Source of the DNA: Escallonia rubra
Taxonomy: Eukaryota > Streptophyta > Magnoliopsida > Escalloniales > Escalloniaceae
DNA: 64,000 nucleotides
Assembly (NCBI GenBank): GCA_033065855.1
Contig: JAVXUO010002614.1
Location: forward strand, 132,501-196,500
Reading direction: 5' to 3'
The stretch's first letter is position 1; every line of letters starts with the position of its first letter. Positions 21,829 through 34,369 of this stretch are shown here, piece after piece. The notes beneath the pieces are model-generated. The model was given only the letters and a program-made list of their open reading frames with translations. It searched no databases and was not told the origin of the DNA. The position numbers and the translations under genes were made by a program.

Positions 21829-23354
21829 GAGTTTCCCTAACTCTATTCTCTTTAAGTTAATCCCAAGTGATTCTAAACTCATATTCTATGCCTTTGGACA
21901 CCAAAAAACTAACCAATTCCTTCCAACTCCAACAGTTTTCAGATTAATCAACTAATAGACCAATTCATTGGTCATGTGTACACAATATATGACCAGCATG
22001 CATGACTTCAGTAAACAGAATAATGACAAGTATGTGTCATATGAACATACTCTTCATTAAGAAGCTGACATGCTTTTATTTTCAGTAAACTACTTGCACC
22101 AACAACTCTGAAGAATGAAATCAGCTCGTCTCTAACTACGCTGATTTGGAACCAAGCTTATTATACTTTATCGACTCATTTTAAATCATTGTTCAAGCAT
22201 TGTAGTTCTTTGAGGTTTACTAGACTAGTTAAATCTTCTTAAACTCACGAAAATAAGTCATAGCAATCATGTGTATGGCTCTCGAGTCAAATTTTTCTTC
22301 TTGTTTTGTCTCATGGCCCTTATCTCCCATATTTAGCAAAGAGTATCCATCAGAAGAGTCTACATGAATCCCCCAAAAGTAATATGTACAAGAACTGGCA
22401 GGCCTACCTAGCCACCATGCAAGAACACTGGTGTATTTGGGAAACATGGATCCTATGGTGCACCATTAATACAACTTGACAACACCCATAATGACGAGCT
22501 AACAAAAACAAAGCAAAGATTCACACGACCCACCTCGCGAATCTAATGAACAAGCAGAATAGTGAAACACTAAGGTGTCTAATGGATGGCCTCCTGCCAC
22601 TACAAGTTTCCCCTGGAGTTTTATTAATATACCTCCTAGTAAACCTCCATTTCCACCAACAACAATAATCATGTGCCCAAGAGATAATAGACAATACCTT
22701 CCCTAAAGAAATGTACTACGTTGATAGTGGTTCTTCTGCAGAGCTATGACAACTCAAGTTCATGAAAAACGCCAATAACAGAATGATTTCACATCGTTAA
22801 AACTAGTGTTTCTTTTTTTTCTTTACTATTTTTTGTTTCTGCGAGCTATTACATCTGGACAGGTTTAAGTGATGCACAAACCTGTAATATTAAGTGATTG
22901 GGCAGTGACATTTCATTCAAATTAAGAACTTACATATTTCTTTGTCCATAGAACAAAATTCAAAGCTCTGTATTAGTAACCGACACATACAAATCTTTGT
23001 CAGCCATTGTAAAACGGCTCGACTCTAACGCTAATAATATGTACATAAATAATAGAAACAAAGACATTCTCGGTTAATGATCAACATAGTACAATCTAAC
23101 AATTAATCTTCTTCCTCCACGTTATAAATGACCCTGGTGGATACAATGTTTGGAGTATTTCCATTTCACGATATTAAGATTTGAGATCTAACTTACTGGT
23201 ATCAACATGTAAATTCACTCGCTCTAACAGAGAGAAAACAAGTCGAAATCAATGTCCTGATTACCAAGAAAATTTCCACAAATAGTTGGTAGGTGCACTC
23301 AATTTTACTTATAGCTAAGTCAGATTATCAATTTCGAAACTCACAGAATGATAT
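21829..23354. other. Non-coding Harbinger interior
   Basis: About 1.5 kb without a recognisable gene. A 72-codon frame at 22447-22229 (minus) has no resemblance I can name. This is where a transposase gene would be expected and is not seen. Confidence 0.5.
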
Positions 23355-23669
23355 TCATACCAGTTCATAAGTACCCGGGTCAACGTAGCCAGGTGCGTCA
23401 GACTCTTTAATCTGAGCTCTGCACCAGTAATACCCGTAACGGCACCTTTTGCATAGTAGATTGCTGCTACCACGGCAGGTTGAATCAAAAAGAGAAGAGA
23501 AGGAAGATCGTTGCTGGTGAGGTTGAAAGAGAAGAGATAAGGAAGAGAAGAAGGTTGAGGAGAGATCGCGAGTGAGTCGGGAGACAGAACAGTATTGGGC
23601 CTTAACGGGGTGGAGGTGTAACGGGCTTGGAATTGTAAGTTTAATGTTGGGCCTTAAGAATTCAACCAT
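23355..23669 (-). other. Possible first exon of the Harbinger transcript
   Basis: A minus-strand frame of 104 codons, pyrimidine-rich at its start, ends at TATGAACTG followed by GTATGA at about 23363, a possible donor. It reads SDAPGYVDPGTYEL just before that donor. No family is recognised; it may be 5' untranslated. Confidence 0.3.
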
Positions 23670-23826
23670 GGATCTTGAAGTATATTTTTAATTTCATAGA
23701 ATTTGGTATGAATTGTAATTCTAATTCTAAATAAACTGTCCAATCACCAGAATTATAATTCTTAAGGTCTAATTCCCAAATCTACCTCAATTCTAAGGCT
23801 AATTCCGTGATCCAATCAGACCCTTA

Positions 23827-24483
23827 GGGAAATGGTTGTGCCGATGAATTTGCTTTAGAGATTGACCTTATGTATTGACTGAGTTTAGTTAGAACAAAGG
23901 GGAAGACCATTTTTAAGGTCAATACATTCGATTGTACTGAACTTATGGCGGATGGCATTCAAGAGGAAATGTCAGCAGTTTGGAATTTGAATTTCAATGG
24001 CTAATTTTAGGGATACAGCTGCCAATTGGTTGTATTGAGAATACAGATGCTCTAATGCCTAGTTTGACACATTTATAATTCTCCACTCACTTTTTTTTAG
24101 AAAAAGAGTGAGAAAAATGGAAGAAACATGAAGATCCTCCCTCCAAACCTATCTGAATCCTTTGCCTATCAACCATCCTTCCCGAACTAACCCTTCTCCC
24201 CTGAAACAACTCCATGCATGCATGCCCCTCCAGCAAATCACACTCATTTATGAACTCAAAGATCCCCACGTTATGAGTTCTAAGGTTCTCTCCCACCCAG
24301 CGAACAACCTGTTTGTTCTCTAACGAAACACCCATCAATCCTACTAATTGATTCTCTTTTCAAACCTCTTTACAACGCTTCCCTTATCACAACCTAACAA
24401 ATCAACAACTAGATCACTTTAGGCCAAAACATTCTAAATCAAACACTTTCCACCACCTCAGAGCTATTCCCCACCCAACACAC
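23827..24483. other. Spacer between Harbinger element and LINE relic
   Basis: This is the downstream flank of the host gene. A minus-strand frame 24338-24087 (83 codons: SLENKQVVRWVGENLRTHN...) is open, but I cannot assign it. No terminal repeats seen. Confidence 0.35.
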
Positions 24484-27029
24484 ATGGAAGACCCTTACTT
24501 TAGGGATGGAAACATACATGAAGATATAACAGTAGACTTGCGCACCTACTTGCTCCCCCTAAATGAACAACAGGTCAGAAATGCACGAATCGACAAAGAA
24601 TATGTTTTACTTGGTAAGTTTCAAGATTCACGCGTCTTTTCCCAGTCACAAATTCAAACAGAGTGGATGCTTGCTAGGCTCTCCAAGGCCCTGTTCAGGT
24701 AACCAAAGTGCCAAATATTTTCCTTTTCACTTTCTATGTGGTCTCAGAGGTCTCAGACGCGAGAATGATGCTCTCTAATGGCCCCTGTAGAGCAGTCTTG
24801 GTTCTGCATGAATGGTTCCCGCATGTAGTATATCGCACTGTTAAGTTCAAAACAGTGGATCTCTGGATGCAGGTGAATAACATTTTGAGTGATTGTTACC
24901 ATTACTCACTGGCTGAAATGATCGGATTAGCAGCGGGTATTCTTTTAGAGATTGATTGGTCGAAACGCCGAACTACTCATGGTGACTACTTCCATATCAA
25001 AATAAGGGTGCTTCTTGATGCCCCTTTACTCCCTGCAATCTTTCTCGGGTTGTTAGATAACATGTGAGTACAGATACTCCGGTGCATATATGAGCGGGTT
25101 TTCATGGCGTGCTTTCGTTGTGGAAAAATTGGTCACGAAAACACAGTGCACTTCCTCACTTTTGAAATAATTGAATGACTGACTCATCGCACTGCCCATA
25201 TCCCTGGCCCTAATTTGTATGAGACTTTCATTCTTGATGGGTTTCTCATGTTCTCTAAAACCCTCCATGCGTTCCCAAATTCGGACTGGAACCGAACCTC
25301 AAGAGTCCCCATCTCACATAATGGCACTGGGTTAGTGCTTGGCCACTTCTATGATGCCTTTTTGCCAGGCCCTCCAACTGATTCGAATGAAGAAGAACTT
25401 ACAACAGCCCCCTCCTCCCCTGTAATGGATGAAGATGCACCTGTCATGAACTCCTTGGACCCAGATGAAGACATGGAGGATTGGCCTTAACCTGGAAATG
25501 AACATTTTCCTATTGTTATGGAAGAACTAGGTGGAGTAACTAGAGACTTGGATATCAATCAAAATGTCATTAGGCGTTGAGCAAGCTACTGCACAAATGT
25601 TTAATGCTGAAATTGGCCGATTTCGACAATTCTTCACCCTGAATTTTTTGCAAATCATGAGCCCCAACCAAATGATGTTTTGGAGGAAGAAGATCTGCTC
25701 CCACATGCTAATACAAGTGCAACTACTCAGGAAGAACTCGAACTCACACATGATGATGAAACTCACCGAGAAATCGACACTAATTCGTAGGAAAATGACT
25801 TCGTCATATCGCTGGTGGCAAATGATGGTAGTGTTCCACAATCAGCCACGACTGTGCCAATTCTATTGCCTATAGCCTTGCCCCATGCGCCGACCAACAT
25901 TTCTAACCAAGATAATGCATATTTCTCTCAATCTGAAAATCCCATCACAATAATGATGAATGAGATGCAAGTGGGGCAAGATTCAATCTCAAGCATCTCT
26001 AAAAATATCTCAAATATATCTTATCTCAATTCTTTAGATCTCCTACTTGCTATACTTGTGACACTCTCAACCCTGGTGACATCACCGGGCTGAGTTATCA
26101 ATCATAATCACATTCAAAACCCTGTGCTGAATACAGAGCAACTACATCCTCACACTCATACATCATTAATAGACGCTCCAAAATGCGTCCTTACAAAAAA
26201 GTTTCTTACAAACATACATCATACTGCAGCGGAAAACTTTCAGGTCTTTAAACAACATGAATGTTTACAACCTAATATACGACTGTAGTCGTAGGACTCT
26301 TAACAACCTATCTCGCAACTCAATCTTTATCCCACCATTCTTAGCTGGTCTTACCTCACACAACTGATCCCCTTGCTCAACTTTTCTAGCTTGTTTCTTT
26401 TTTCCTTTCTAGAAGGTTCTCCTTGATCAACCTTATAGCCTGCACAATACAACATAAGGAATGAGCACAAATCACCCAGTAAAGACAACACGAGGAGTAT
26501 CGTATACAAATGATTCAAGAGACTCGAAGGAATAATAATCATCTCAACGATAGAAATGAATCAAGAGTTCCAATAAATTTTCGACATCAGCATAATTGTC
26601 AAATAATAAATTTTCTTTCGTTAGACTGAGCGGCTTTAAGGCCCAACAAAATAGCATTACTGCCACCTCCTCATGGACTGGACTGACTGACCAGCTATGC
26701 AAGTGAACCTGAAATCCAAGGTCATAAAGATAAACATCATTGAAATACAAATTATTAAAATCATCAACATCATCAACATCAAAAGAAAATCAAATGCAAT
26801 GCACATGGACATGACGGACATGACTCGACCAGACACGACAGACTCTGCTCGAGCGACATTCATCCTCTTTGGCCAGTGACCATAATTCATAGGCCATCCT
26901 CCTCATATTGATGTCCCATTTTACGGGATGTTCATCTCAGTCACGAATAAATAGAAGAGACATAGTCAACAAGAAGGGAACTCATCTAGAGTGCTTTCCC
27001 TAACCACCTTACAACCAATCATCAAGACT

Positions 27030-27510
27030 TCTTCAACGGGGCAGACTAAGGGAAAAATTATTTCACCTTACGTCCTCAATAACCCAGCTCAACAAGGAAT
27101 ACCGAATCAAAAGATCAACCGGTGTTCAGACCTAACAACAAGAGTTCAATGTAACGTCATCAACAGGGCGGACTTAGGAAAAGATTACCGCAAGCCCTCA
27201 ACAACGTTCTTACATAAGAGGAATGTCGACTACAAATAAGTGCCGACATTCCACAAACAACATCATCATCAACAACAGGGCGGACTCGGGAGAAGTTTGC
27301 CACATGTCCTCAATGGTGTTCTCAAAGAGAAGAGATATCGGCTATCAATAATTGCCAACATCTCACAACAACCACACATCAACCCCTACACAATATCACC
27401 CCCAACGTCAAGTATGCTAATCGAGTTGAATCATAGCATACTAGAACATGCATCATCCTCATTAAATTTTATCAACAGGGCGGACTAAGGGAATTTATTC
27501 TACCCTAAGT
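27030..27510. repeat. Loose repeat of CAACAGGGCGGACTAAGGGAA
   Basis: Four diverged copies near 27034, 27164, 27276 and 27473, each followed after a short stretch by a 'cctcaa' block, spaced 110-200 bp apart, in the putative LTR. Confidence 0.6.
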
Positions 27511-29009
27511 CCTCAACAGCACAATTCATATATGCGTATACCGGTCACAATGACTACCGGTGACCAATCATAACAAAAAGAATTCAACAATATGTTCTCA
27601 ACATGGCATGCTAATCGAAACAATGAATTAGCATATCAGAACCGCATTGTCCTTACCTGATTGGCTTATAGCCGAAGCAACTCGCAATCTCTAATCTCAA
27701 CAAGCTGCATCACCTAGTCCAATAGTACCCTGCTCGTTAGACATCAATCAACATATACGCACTCCTTATTCTACCTCTTCCCATTTAATCGTTTATAGCG
27801 TCTTATGATAGCTTGTTAATCCGGTCCAATAACTAGATCCTTAACCTAGCTTACCAACGCATTAGCAATAGCCATTATCTAATTATTTCAATGGATTAAC
27901 ACCATTCTTCACTTCCCACCACTCCAAACGCTGAATTACGCGCGTTCTGTAAAATTTGGCGTTAACATAACAAATTACCAAAATACCCCCTGATGGCCGC
28001 TACACCACCTCAACACCCCAAATCAGCTTCAAAACAACCTTTCCGGTGTTTTACAACCCTTTTCAGACTAAAAATTCCTTGGGAAAACCTTACCGGGAAA
28101 ATTACCAAAATACCCCTCTTCGGGTGGCAAATTACCAAAATGCCCCCTGAGGATCCCCGGCACTAGAATGATCTCAAAAGCACTTAAAATGTTATTTTTA
28201 GCCTCTTGAAGTCATTCTTAATCTAAAAAGTATTTTAGAAAATTTTTGCCCAAAAATTCCTAACCGGTGTCCGGACCAAGGGCTTAAAAGCCCGTTCGGC
28301 CAAAAAATAGCTAACGACTTCATAATGACCCGAAATCTTGAGAAATGGAATTTCTTAGCATCATATAGTCCTCATAAAATTTTGTGCAAAACCGCGCTCG
28401 TTTGGTATTTTAAATTTCACCGTAAAGTTCCAAACTTCCTGCGTCCGTTCACCCCCTTCCCGACCTCGGAAAAATCTGAAATGTTTTCACGATACAGGTC
28501 TCCTAAAAATAACTGGGGTCTTGTTTTTGCAATTTGGCTAAATCTGACTCTAACTATTTTTAAAAATTCAAATTAGAACCTATATATTAAGGTTTCATCT
28601 TTAGCGACAATTACAAGTCACTATTCAGATTCAAACACACTATTACACCTTGAACGCACACACCAACCTTCTTCTTCCCTAAACCAGCCGTATAGTTGGG
28701 TTTTCTCTTCCTTAATTTTCGCATGGATTTCCATTTTCTCACATTTACATCACCTAATTCCCTTGCCTTTCATACTTTCAAGCTCTAAATCAATTCGGTT
28801 TATGTAATTACATCCAATTAAGTTCCCAAAATTTGAATTAAGTCTCCAAGGATGAAGAACACACTAAAACACACACCACGCACACTGAAATCAACCCAAT
28901 TCGAAACCCTAATTTGTTCTCTTCCTTTGTTGTTTTAGGGTCTTATGTCCATGATTCCAACAAGAATTCCTCCCAATTTCTTCATCCCCAATCAACTTCA
29001 TACATAATC

Positions 29010-29011
<2 letters not shown>

Positions 29012-29053
<42 letters not shown>
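29012..29053. repeat. (TA)n microsatellite
   Basis: About 21 TA units near the 3' part of the putative LTR. Confidence 0.95.
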
Positions 29054-29056
<3 letters not shown>

Positions 29057-31184
29057 ACATATTCTCAAACGAATTCAATCGGATTTAATCTTTTTTTTTT
29101 CCTTTTCTTCCCCTCCTTCTTCTTCCTCCTTTTTCTTCTCTTTTCTTTTTCCTTCCCGTGGCTGCTCCTGCTCTTGTGTTCTTCACGGTTACTGTTCATG
29201 CCCAGCCACTATTCACGAATTTCTTCTATTTCCATTTTCCACCCCACAATTTTCCTTTTATAATTTCCTCATTAATCTCCATCCATCAATACTTTATAAT
29301 TTTCCACAATGACTCAGGTTATGGCAAGCAAGAGGTGGCCGTCATACATGACCTATTTTCATCAGGTTATGACACATTTTGCAAAGTTTCAAATTTTGCA
29401 CTTTGGCCCCTCAAGTTTCCAAAATTGCATTTTGACCCCTCGACTTTGGAAAATTGCAACTTGACCCCAAAATCACCCTAACCCCTCCTTTAGCCCCCTA
29501 GAACCTCATTATAATCGAAATGATGCTACTTAATAAAAATATGGATCTCGTTCACTATATTTTTCAAAATTACATTTTTGCCCCCTTAACTTTCTAAAAT
29601 TACATTTTAACCCCCAAAACCACACTAACCCCCTATTTAGCTCCCTAACACTTAATCATCACCAATATATTGCTACTTAATAAAAATAGCACCCCTTAAT
29701 TAATCAAACTCACGGTTAGATTAATTTTCGATATTTTCCGGGGTCTCACAGTAATCCCCGATCACCCAAGTGTCGGGGCTCCTCGTCAACTATTGCTGCT
29801 CTAGAAACAACTTTAGAAAACCAAGACCCGAATAATTCCCTCTCCTTGGGTCCAATCACAACAGCCCAGTCTTCACCAAGGCCCAATATCAACCTTGCTA
29901 AATTTATTTTGGGCCTATCTGACTTTGGTTTTTCACTCCTTGCACACGCAATAAACCATTATCTATACACTCCAACCTGGCCCAATATAAATTCTCAATC
30001 ACAAACTAATCCAATTATATTCACTACCTCAAACCCTCAAGCCCAAACCAATTTAAGTCCACAAATACAACCTGAACCATTTCTATCCCCCACTACTCCT
30101 TCACGCCAACAAGGTAGCAGTTTCAATGTGATGCCTTCCTGCCCCTTTGAAAATGAAATTCCATTGGAACTCTCTCTCACAAACAACCCATTAATCCTAC
30201 CAAGCTCCAGTTTCTCTCAACCACTACACACCTCCCAAAATGTGCCTCTCCCAAAGCTTACCTCAACATTTCATCAATTAGTTTCACAAAATCATTCGAT
30301 ACTTTACCAAATTCACTGTCAGAAAATTTAGCACAAAGCAAACAAGACTTGGTGCTCAGCTTCACCGCACCTACTGAACCACTTGCACCTCATTATCTAG
30401 AAAGAGACCCGTATTGGCTTGCAATTCTGGGGGAAACGTCGGCACAGCCGCTTGCCCAAGCACATGGAAAGATTTTCACGGCACCAGAATTCAAAGTCTC
30501 CAGCGATGGAATTGATCATTTGGACGAGCAAACAACTGGAGTTTCTCACCTGTCAAGCACTCAGGAGGTATCACATTCAGGAACTAGCATTGGCAAAAAA
30601 CAAGTAACTCATATGGGTGACGATGGGGATGAGGCAGGCAGGATAAAGTTGAAGAAAATCATCATGGTGAATCTTCCAAACCCGCCAGGTGATCCTCCTT
30701 ACAATTCATGCGTTCCCTATTTATTATGTATCTGCACTAGCATTCTAGTTGTTTACAGTTGCTTAAGTTTCATCCTATACGTAAACCACTGAAAAAAGGA
30801 AAATCAACTCATACTGATAAATGGATTTGACATTAGATGTAAAAAAAAATCAAAGCTTGGAAAGTACACACCTGTTTGGGTGCTTCCTACCCCGGTGTTG
30901 CTATGATACTCAATCAGATTAAGCCTCCTCTTTACCTATCCCATCTGAAAAAACAAAAATTATTTCCTACCCACAACAATACCTTGTCTACAAATGGTGT
31001 TGTGGAACGTGAAGTCCTCAAAATATTTCTTTCCCCTCGGATTCTTGAGAACAGGCTTACGAGAAAAAGAAGCCTTGGAGGCAGAGATAAACCCTGTTTC
31101 TTGGCTTCATCTCCCTTTCTAGTTCAAGCTTCGAATAGGGTTTCGGGTGTTGCCTCATCGCAACTCCTTCACCGTCAATGAATT

Positions 31185-32388
31185 TGTTGGAACTGTCGCG
31201 AACTCGGTCAAGCCCGAACAGTTCGAGTAGCTTTCAAATTGACCCGTGCCCATAAACAGCAATGCGTCTTCCTTCAAGAAACAAAGCAGAAGGTTTCAAT
31301 CATATCCGTAAATTTCTAGAAACTAGGGTTCACCTCCTCAACTGGCGTTGAACCGATTGGAATTGGCACAAAATGAGGCCTATGGGTGGGATGGACTGAA
31401 GAGATTAATGGGTCTATTTTGTAACAAGACAAAAACCTCATCCTAGTAGAATTCCAAAACTCCAAGGAAATTTCTGGATCTCTGGGTTTATATATGGACA
31501 TCCCAACCTAACCAAAAGGAAGCTCACCTGGGTACGTCTCTCCGATATCATCTCAACAGTTAGAAAGCCTATAATGGTTATTGGGGACTTCAACCAGGTT
31601 CTATCTTATTCAGATAAAACAGGCTCTAATTTCTCCTATATTCCTGGACACAATCTACTGCAAGATTTTCTAAATCTTAATCAGTTGACAGATATCCATT
31701 GGGTGGGCCTTCCTTTCACGTGGACCAATAATCGGAATGGGCACTCTTGCACCTATAAAAGATTGGATAGATGTGTATCCCATGCCCATTGATTATCGCT
31801 TTTCCCAAATGCTCAAGTCATGAACCTTGGTATACAAACTTCTGACCATGCCCCGTTACTATTTGACATAAATCCACCTCAACAATTCCTCTTAAGACCG
31901 TAGCATTTTGAAACAATGTGGCTAAAGCACCCCTAATGTAAATAGATCATCCAACAGGCCTGGTCTACGGCATGTGATGGATCGCCATTGTTTAAAGTTG
32001 TTGTCTAGGATAGAAACATGATGAAACTTATGAGAATTTGGAATAAACAACGATTTGGGAATCTGGGGGCTCAAATTGATGACGCAAAATGACAACTACA
32101 TCATTTTCAAAGCCAATTACCAAGCCCCGATGCCCAAGAGATGGAACAACGGACAAGAAATAAGATGGACTGGCTGCTAGATTGTGAGGAAACTTTTTGG
32201 TCTCAGAAATCAACAATTAGATGGCTTCAATTGGGTGATCAGAATACTAGTTTTTTTTCCATATGTCAACTATCATTAGACGACTCCAGAACAAAATCTC
32301 AACCCTATCGGATGAAGTTGGAAACAATTCTTACTCTCATGACACCATATCTGATTGCCTCCTTACTCATTTTAAGAAGGTATACCGT
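31185..32388 (+). pseudogene. LINE ORF2 N-terminal part: AP-type endonuclease
   Basis: ORF2 of a LINE nicks target DNA and reverse-transcribes the element RNA; only its first third is here. CWNCRELGQARTVRVAF starts at 31185 and matches the usual WNCRGLG motif. FLQETKQK follows near 31275 and GFTSSTGVEPIGIGTK near 31326. The block VIGDFNQVLSYSDKTGS (31577) is the GDFN catalytic motif, then LPFTWTNNRNG (31714) and TSDHAPLLFDI (31840) with the SDH motif. The helical linker reaches WLQLGDQNTSFF (32221) and LTHFKKVYR (32365-32388). Several stops, for example at 31318, 31375 and 31793, kill it. Confidence 0.8.
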
Positions 32389-32498
32389 CCTACGCAATAA
32401 GTCCACAAGCTTGAGCTTGAGGTCGTCTGACAAGCCTGTCCCTACCCTTACCGTTTTCTCTTGATTTCCTGGATATAGCTCGATATCAAGGAGGCAAT
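32389..32498 (-). other. Inverted segment of the Gypsy polyprotein
   Basis: On the minus strand 32498-32389 reads DIELYPGNQEKTVRVG and LSDDLKLKLVDLLRR, the stretch that in Tat-type polyproteins comes just before 'DIFAW..SDMPGID'. That next block lies on the plus strand from 32500 (SDIFAWTASDMPGID). The piece is therefore flipped. GATATC palindromes lie at 32481-32486 and 32500-32505, close to the junction. Confidence 0.7.
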
Positions 32499-32499
32499 C

Positions 32500-34312
32500 A
32501 GATATCTTTGCTTGGACGGCATCGGATATGCCCGGGATTGATCCGGAAGTGATCACCCATAAATTGAATGTGGACCCACTCAAGAAGCCGGTCAAGCAAA
32601 AGAAGAGGACGTTCGCTCCAGAAAGACAGTTAAAAATCGAGGAAGAAGTTGACAAGTTATTGGCAGCCGGATTCATTGAGGAGATATCATATCCTGATTG
32701 GATTGCCAATGTCGTTATGGTACCCAAGTCGAGCGACCGTTGGCGCATATGCATTGACTTCACTGACCTCAACAAGGCCTGCCCAAAGGACAGTTACCCG
32801 CTACCATGAATTGATATATTGATTGATGCAACTTCGGGTCATGAGCTGTTGAGTTTTATGGATGCGTATTCTGGTTACAACCAGATCAAGATGTGAGTTG
32901 ACGATATTCCCAAAACCTCCTTTATTACAGAACGGGGGTTATATTGCTACAAAGTCATGCCTTTCGGACTCAAGAATGCGGGGGCAACTTATCAGCGCCT
33001 CGTTAACATGATCTTCCACATTCAATCGGGAAAAATATGGAAGTATACATGGATGACATGATGGTAAAGAGTGTAGAAGCGCAGGCTCATGTGAAAGACC
33101 TCAAAGAAACCTTTGACATCCTGAGAGCTTACAACATGAAGCTAAACCCACTTAAGTGTGCGTTTGGTGTCGCGTTAGGGAAGTTCTTAGGATTCATGGT
33201 ATCTCAGCGGGGTATCGAAGCCAACCCAGAGAAGATAGGCGCTATTCATGCCATGAAGTCGCCTAAGACAATCAAGCAAGTTCAGGAGCTTATAGGAAGA
33301 GTGGCTTATTTAGGAAGGTTCATGTCCAAATCAGCGGAAAAATGTCTTCCTTTTTTTTAAGGCTATCAGGAAGGCGAAAGATTTTGAGTGGACTGAAGAA
33401 TGCCAAAAATCATTCGAAGAATTGAAGCATTATTTATCGTCCCCGCCGCTTCTTACAAAACTAGTTACTGGTGAAGACTTGTTCTTATACTTATCGGTTA
33501 GCGAAGTAACGGTCAGCACGGTTTTAATCCGAGAAGAGGAAGGCAAGCAAAGACCTGTTTATTACATGAGCAAGGGCCTACAAGACGTGGAGACGAGGTA
33601 CCCTCGAATAGACAAGGTGGCCCTTGCCCTTGTCTCATCGGCGAGAAAACTGAGACCATACTTCCAGTCGCACACCATCATTGTGTTGACTGATCAGCCA
33701 TTGGGGAAAGTTCTCCAAAATCCTGATGCGTCGGGGAGATTGGTAAACTGGTCAGTGGAACTGGGTGAATTTGATATCAAGTACCAACCCCGTACAACAA
33801 TTAAGGCTCAAGCCTTATCAGATTTTGTTGTTGAGTGCACAATACCGGAAAACCCCCCGCAGTTGGTTCTTTCAGAAGTTTCGAATCCTTGGCTCCTTTA
33901 TGTCGACGGCTCCTCCAAGGTAGGGAGTAGTGGAGCCGGGCTTATACTTTTCAGCCCTGAGAAGTTCATGATTGAGTATGCCCTCCGCTTCAATTTCCAG
34001 GCATCAAACAATGAAGCTGAGTACGAAGCGCTACTAGCAGGAATAAGATTGGCACACTCTCTAAAAGTCGACTCTCTTTCCGTCCACAACCATTCTCAGT
34101 TAGTTGTGAATCATATCTTGGGAGAGTATGGAGCGAAAGATGACAGAAGGGCCCAATATCTCCTGGCCGTGAAGACGGAAGCCGCTAAGTTCAAGAATTT
34201 TGCCATCCGCCACATACCGCGAGACCAAAATGCCCAAGCAGACTCACTGCCAAGACTGACTTCCGAGGACATTTCGGAGTTCTCCCGTGCAATATACATT
34301 GAGTTCCTCTAA
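32500..34312 (+). pseudogene. Gypsy (Tat) reverse transcriptase and two RNase H domains
   Basis: Would copy element RNA into DNA and remove the RNA strand. RT: DMPGIDPEVITHKLNV, FIEEISYPDWIANVVMV, DFTDLNKACPKDSYPLP, MDAYSGYNQI, YCYKVMPFGLKNAGATYQ, then the active-site box YMDD near 33046. RT-linked RNase H about 33440-33840 (RPVYYMSKGLQDVETRYP, VLTDQPLGKVL). Second RNase H-like domain about 33890-34270: YVDGSSKVGSSGAGLI, NNEAEYEALLAGIRLA. The usual Asp of the 'DSQLVV' motif is His here (NHSQLVVNHILGEY), so this domain has lost a catalytic residue. Breaks: stops at 32807 and 32894, a frameshift near 33035, an extra T in a T-run near 33355, stop at 34310. Several stops look like C-to-T changes. 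Confidence 0.88.
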
Positions 34313-34369
34313 GAAAGAAGTATCCAGCTCTCAAAGGAAGTGGATGTAGTAGAATATGAACCGTGCTGA

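Larger units (their letters stand above)
18797..23823 (-). mobile_element. PIF/Harbinger element, ORF1 only, carrying a nested LINE
   Basis: The left end GGGTCCGATTGGCAAACGG is matched by the inverse of the right end GGGTCTGATTGGATCACGG, flanked by the 3-bp duplication TTA (18794-18796, 23824-23826), the Harbinger signature. Length is 5027 bp, of which 1025 bp plus a 12-bp duplication come from a LINE insertion. It carries the Myb/SANT-like ORF1 on the minus strand. I found no DDE transposase (HARBI1-like) in any frame, so it is probably non-autonomous. It inserted downstream of the ARIADNE-like gene. Confidence 0.88.
26057..29750 (+). mobile_element. Probable solo LTR (Ty3/Gypsy type), about 3.7 kb
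   Basis: It starts TGTGACACTCTCAACCC and ends CCGGGGTCTCACA, TG...CA ends common in plant chromovirus LTRs. There is no pol or gag between. The sequence contains stretches often seen in such LTRs, such as 'caaattaccaaaatacccc' near 27970 and 28110. The 5-bp flanks (ATACT and GTAAT) do not match, so the target duplication is lost or a boundary is off. LINE ORF1 continues on both sides, which supports an insertion. Confidence 0.6.
24484..30792 (+). pseudogene. LINE ORF1 (DUF4283 / zinc-knuckle type), degenerate and interrupted
   Basis: ORF1 proteins of plant LINEs bind the element RNA. Here MEDPYFRDGNIHEDITVDL starts at 24484. A DUF4283-like region follows (FKTVDLWMQVNNI near 24850; IGLAAGILLEIDWSKRRTTH near 24920), then a zinc knuckle CFRCGKIGHENTVHF near 25105-25150 in which the last Cys is His. 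Acidic and Pro/Ser-rich tails run to 26056. After the LTR the frame resumes at about 29755 (LGPITTAQSSPRPN, 29846-30331) and on to 30792. Stops at 24700, 25067 and 25490 and phase changes between pieces show it is not functional. Confidence 0.65.
24484..32388 (+). mobile_element. LINE (non-LTR) retrotransposon relic, split by an LTR
   Basis: A plus-strand LINE with ORF1 (24484 to about 30800) and the start of ORF2 (endonuclease, 31185-32388). The probable solo LTR at 26057-29750 interrupts ORF1. ORF2 stops at about 32388, where Gypsy sequence begins, so the reverse transcriptase, RNase H and 3' end are missing. Stops and frame changes are frequent. Confidence 0.75.

Noticed and set aside
32305-32775. 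Minus-strand frame of 156 codons as a gene
   Set aside because: Its middle is the inverted Gypsy segment and the rest is the complement of the plus-strand reverse transcriptase and LINE; it is a by-product of the inversion.
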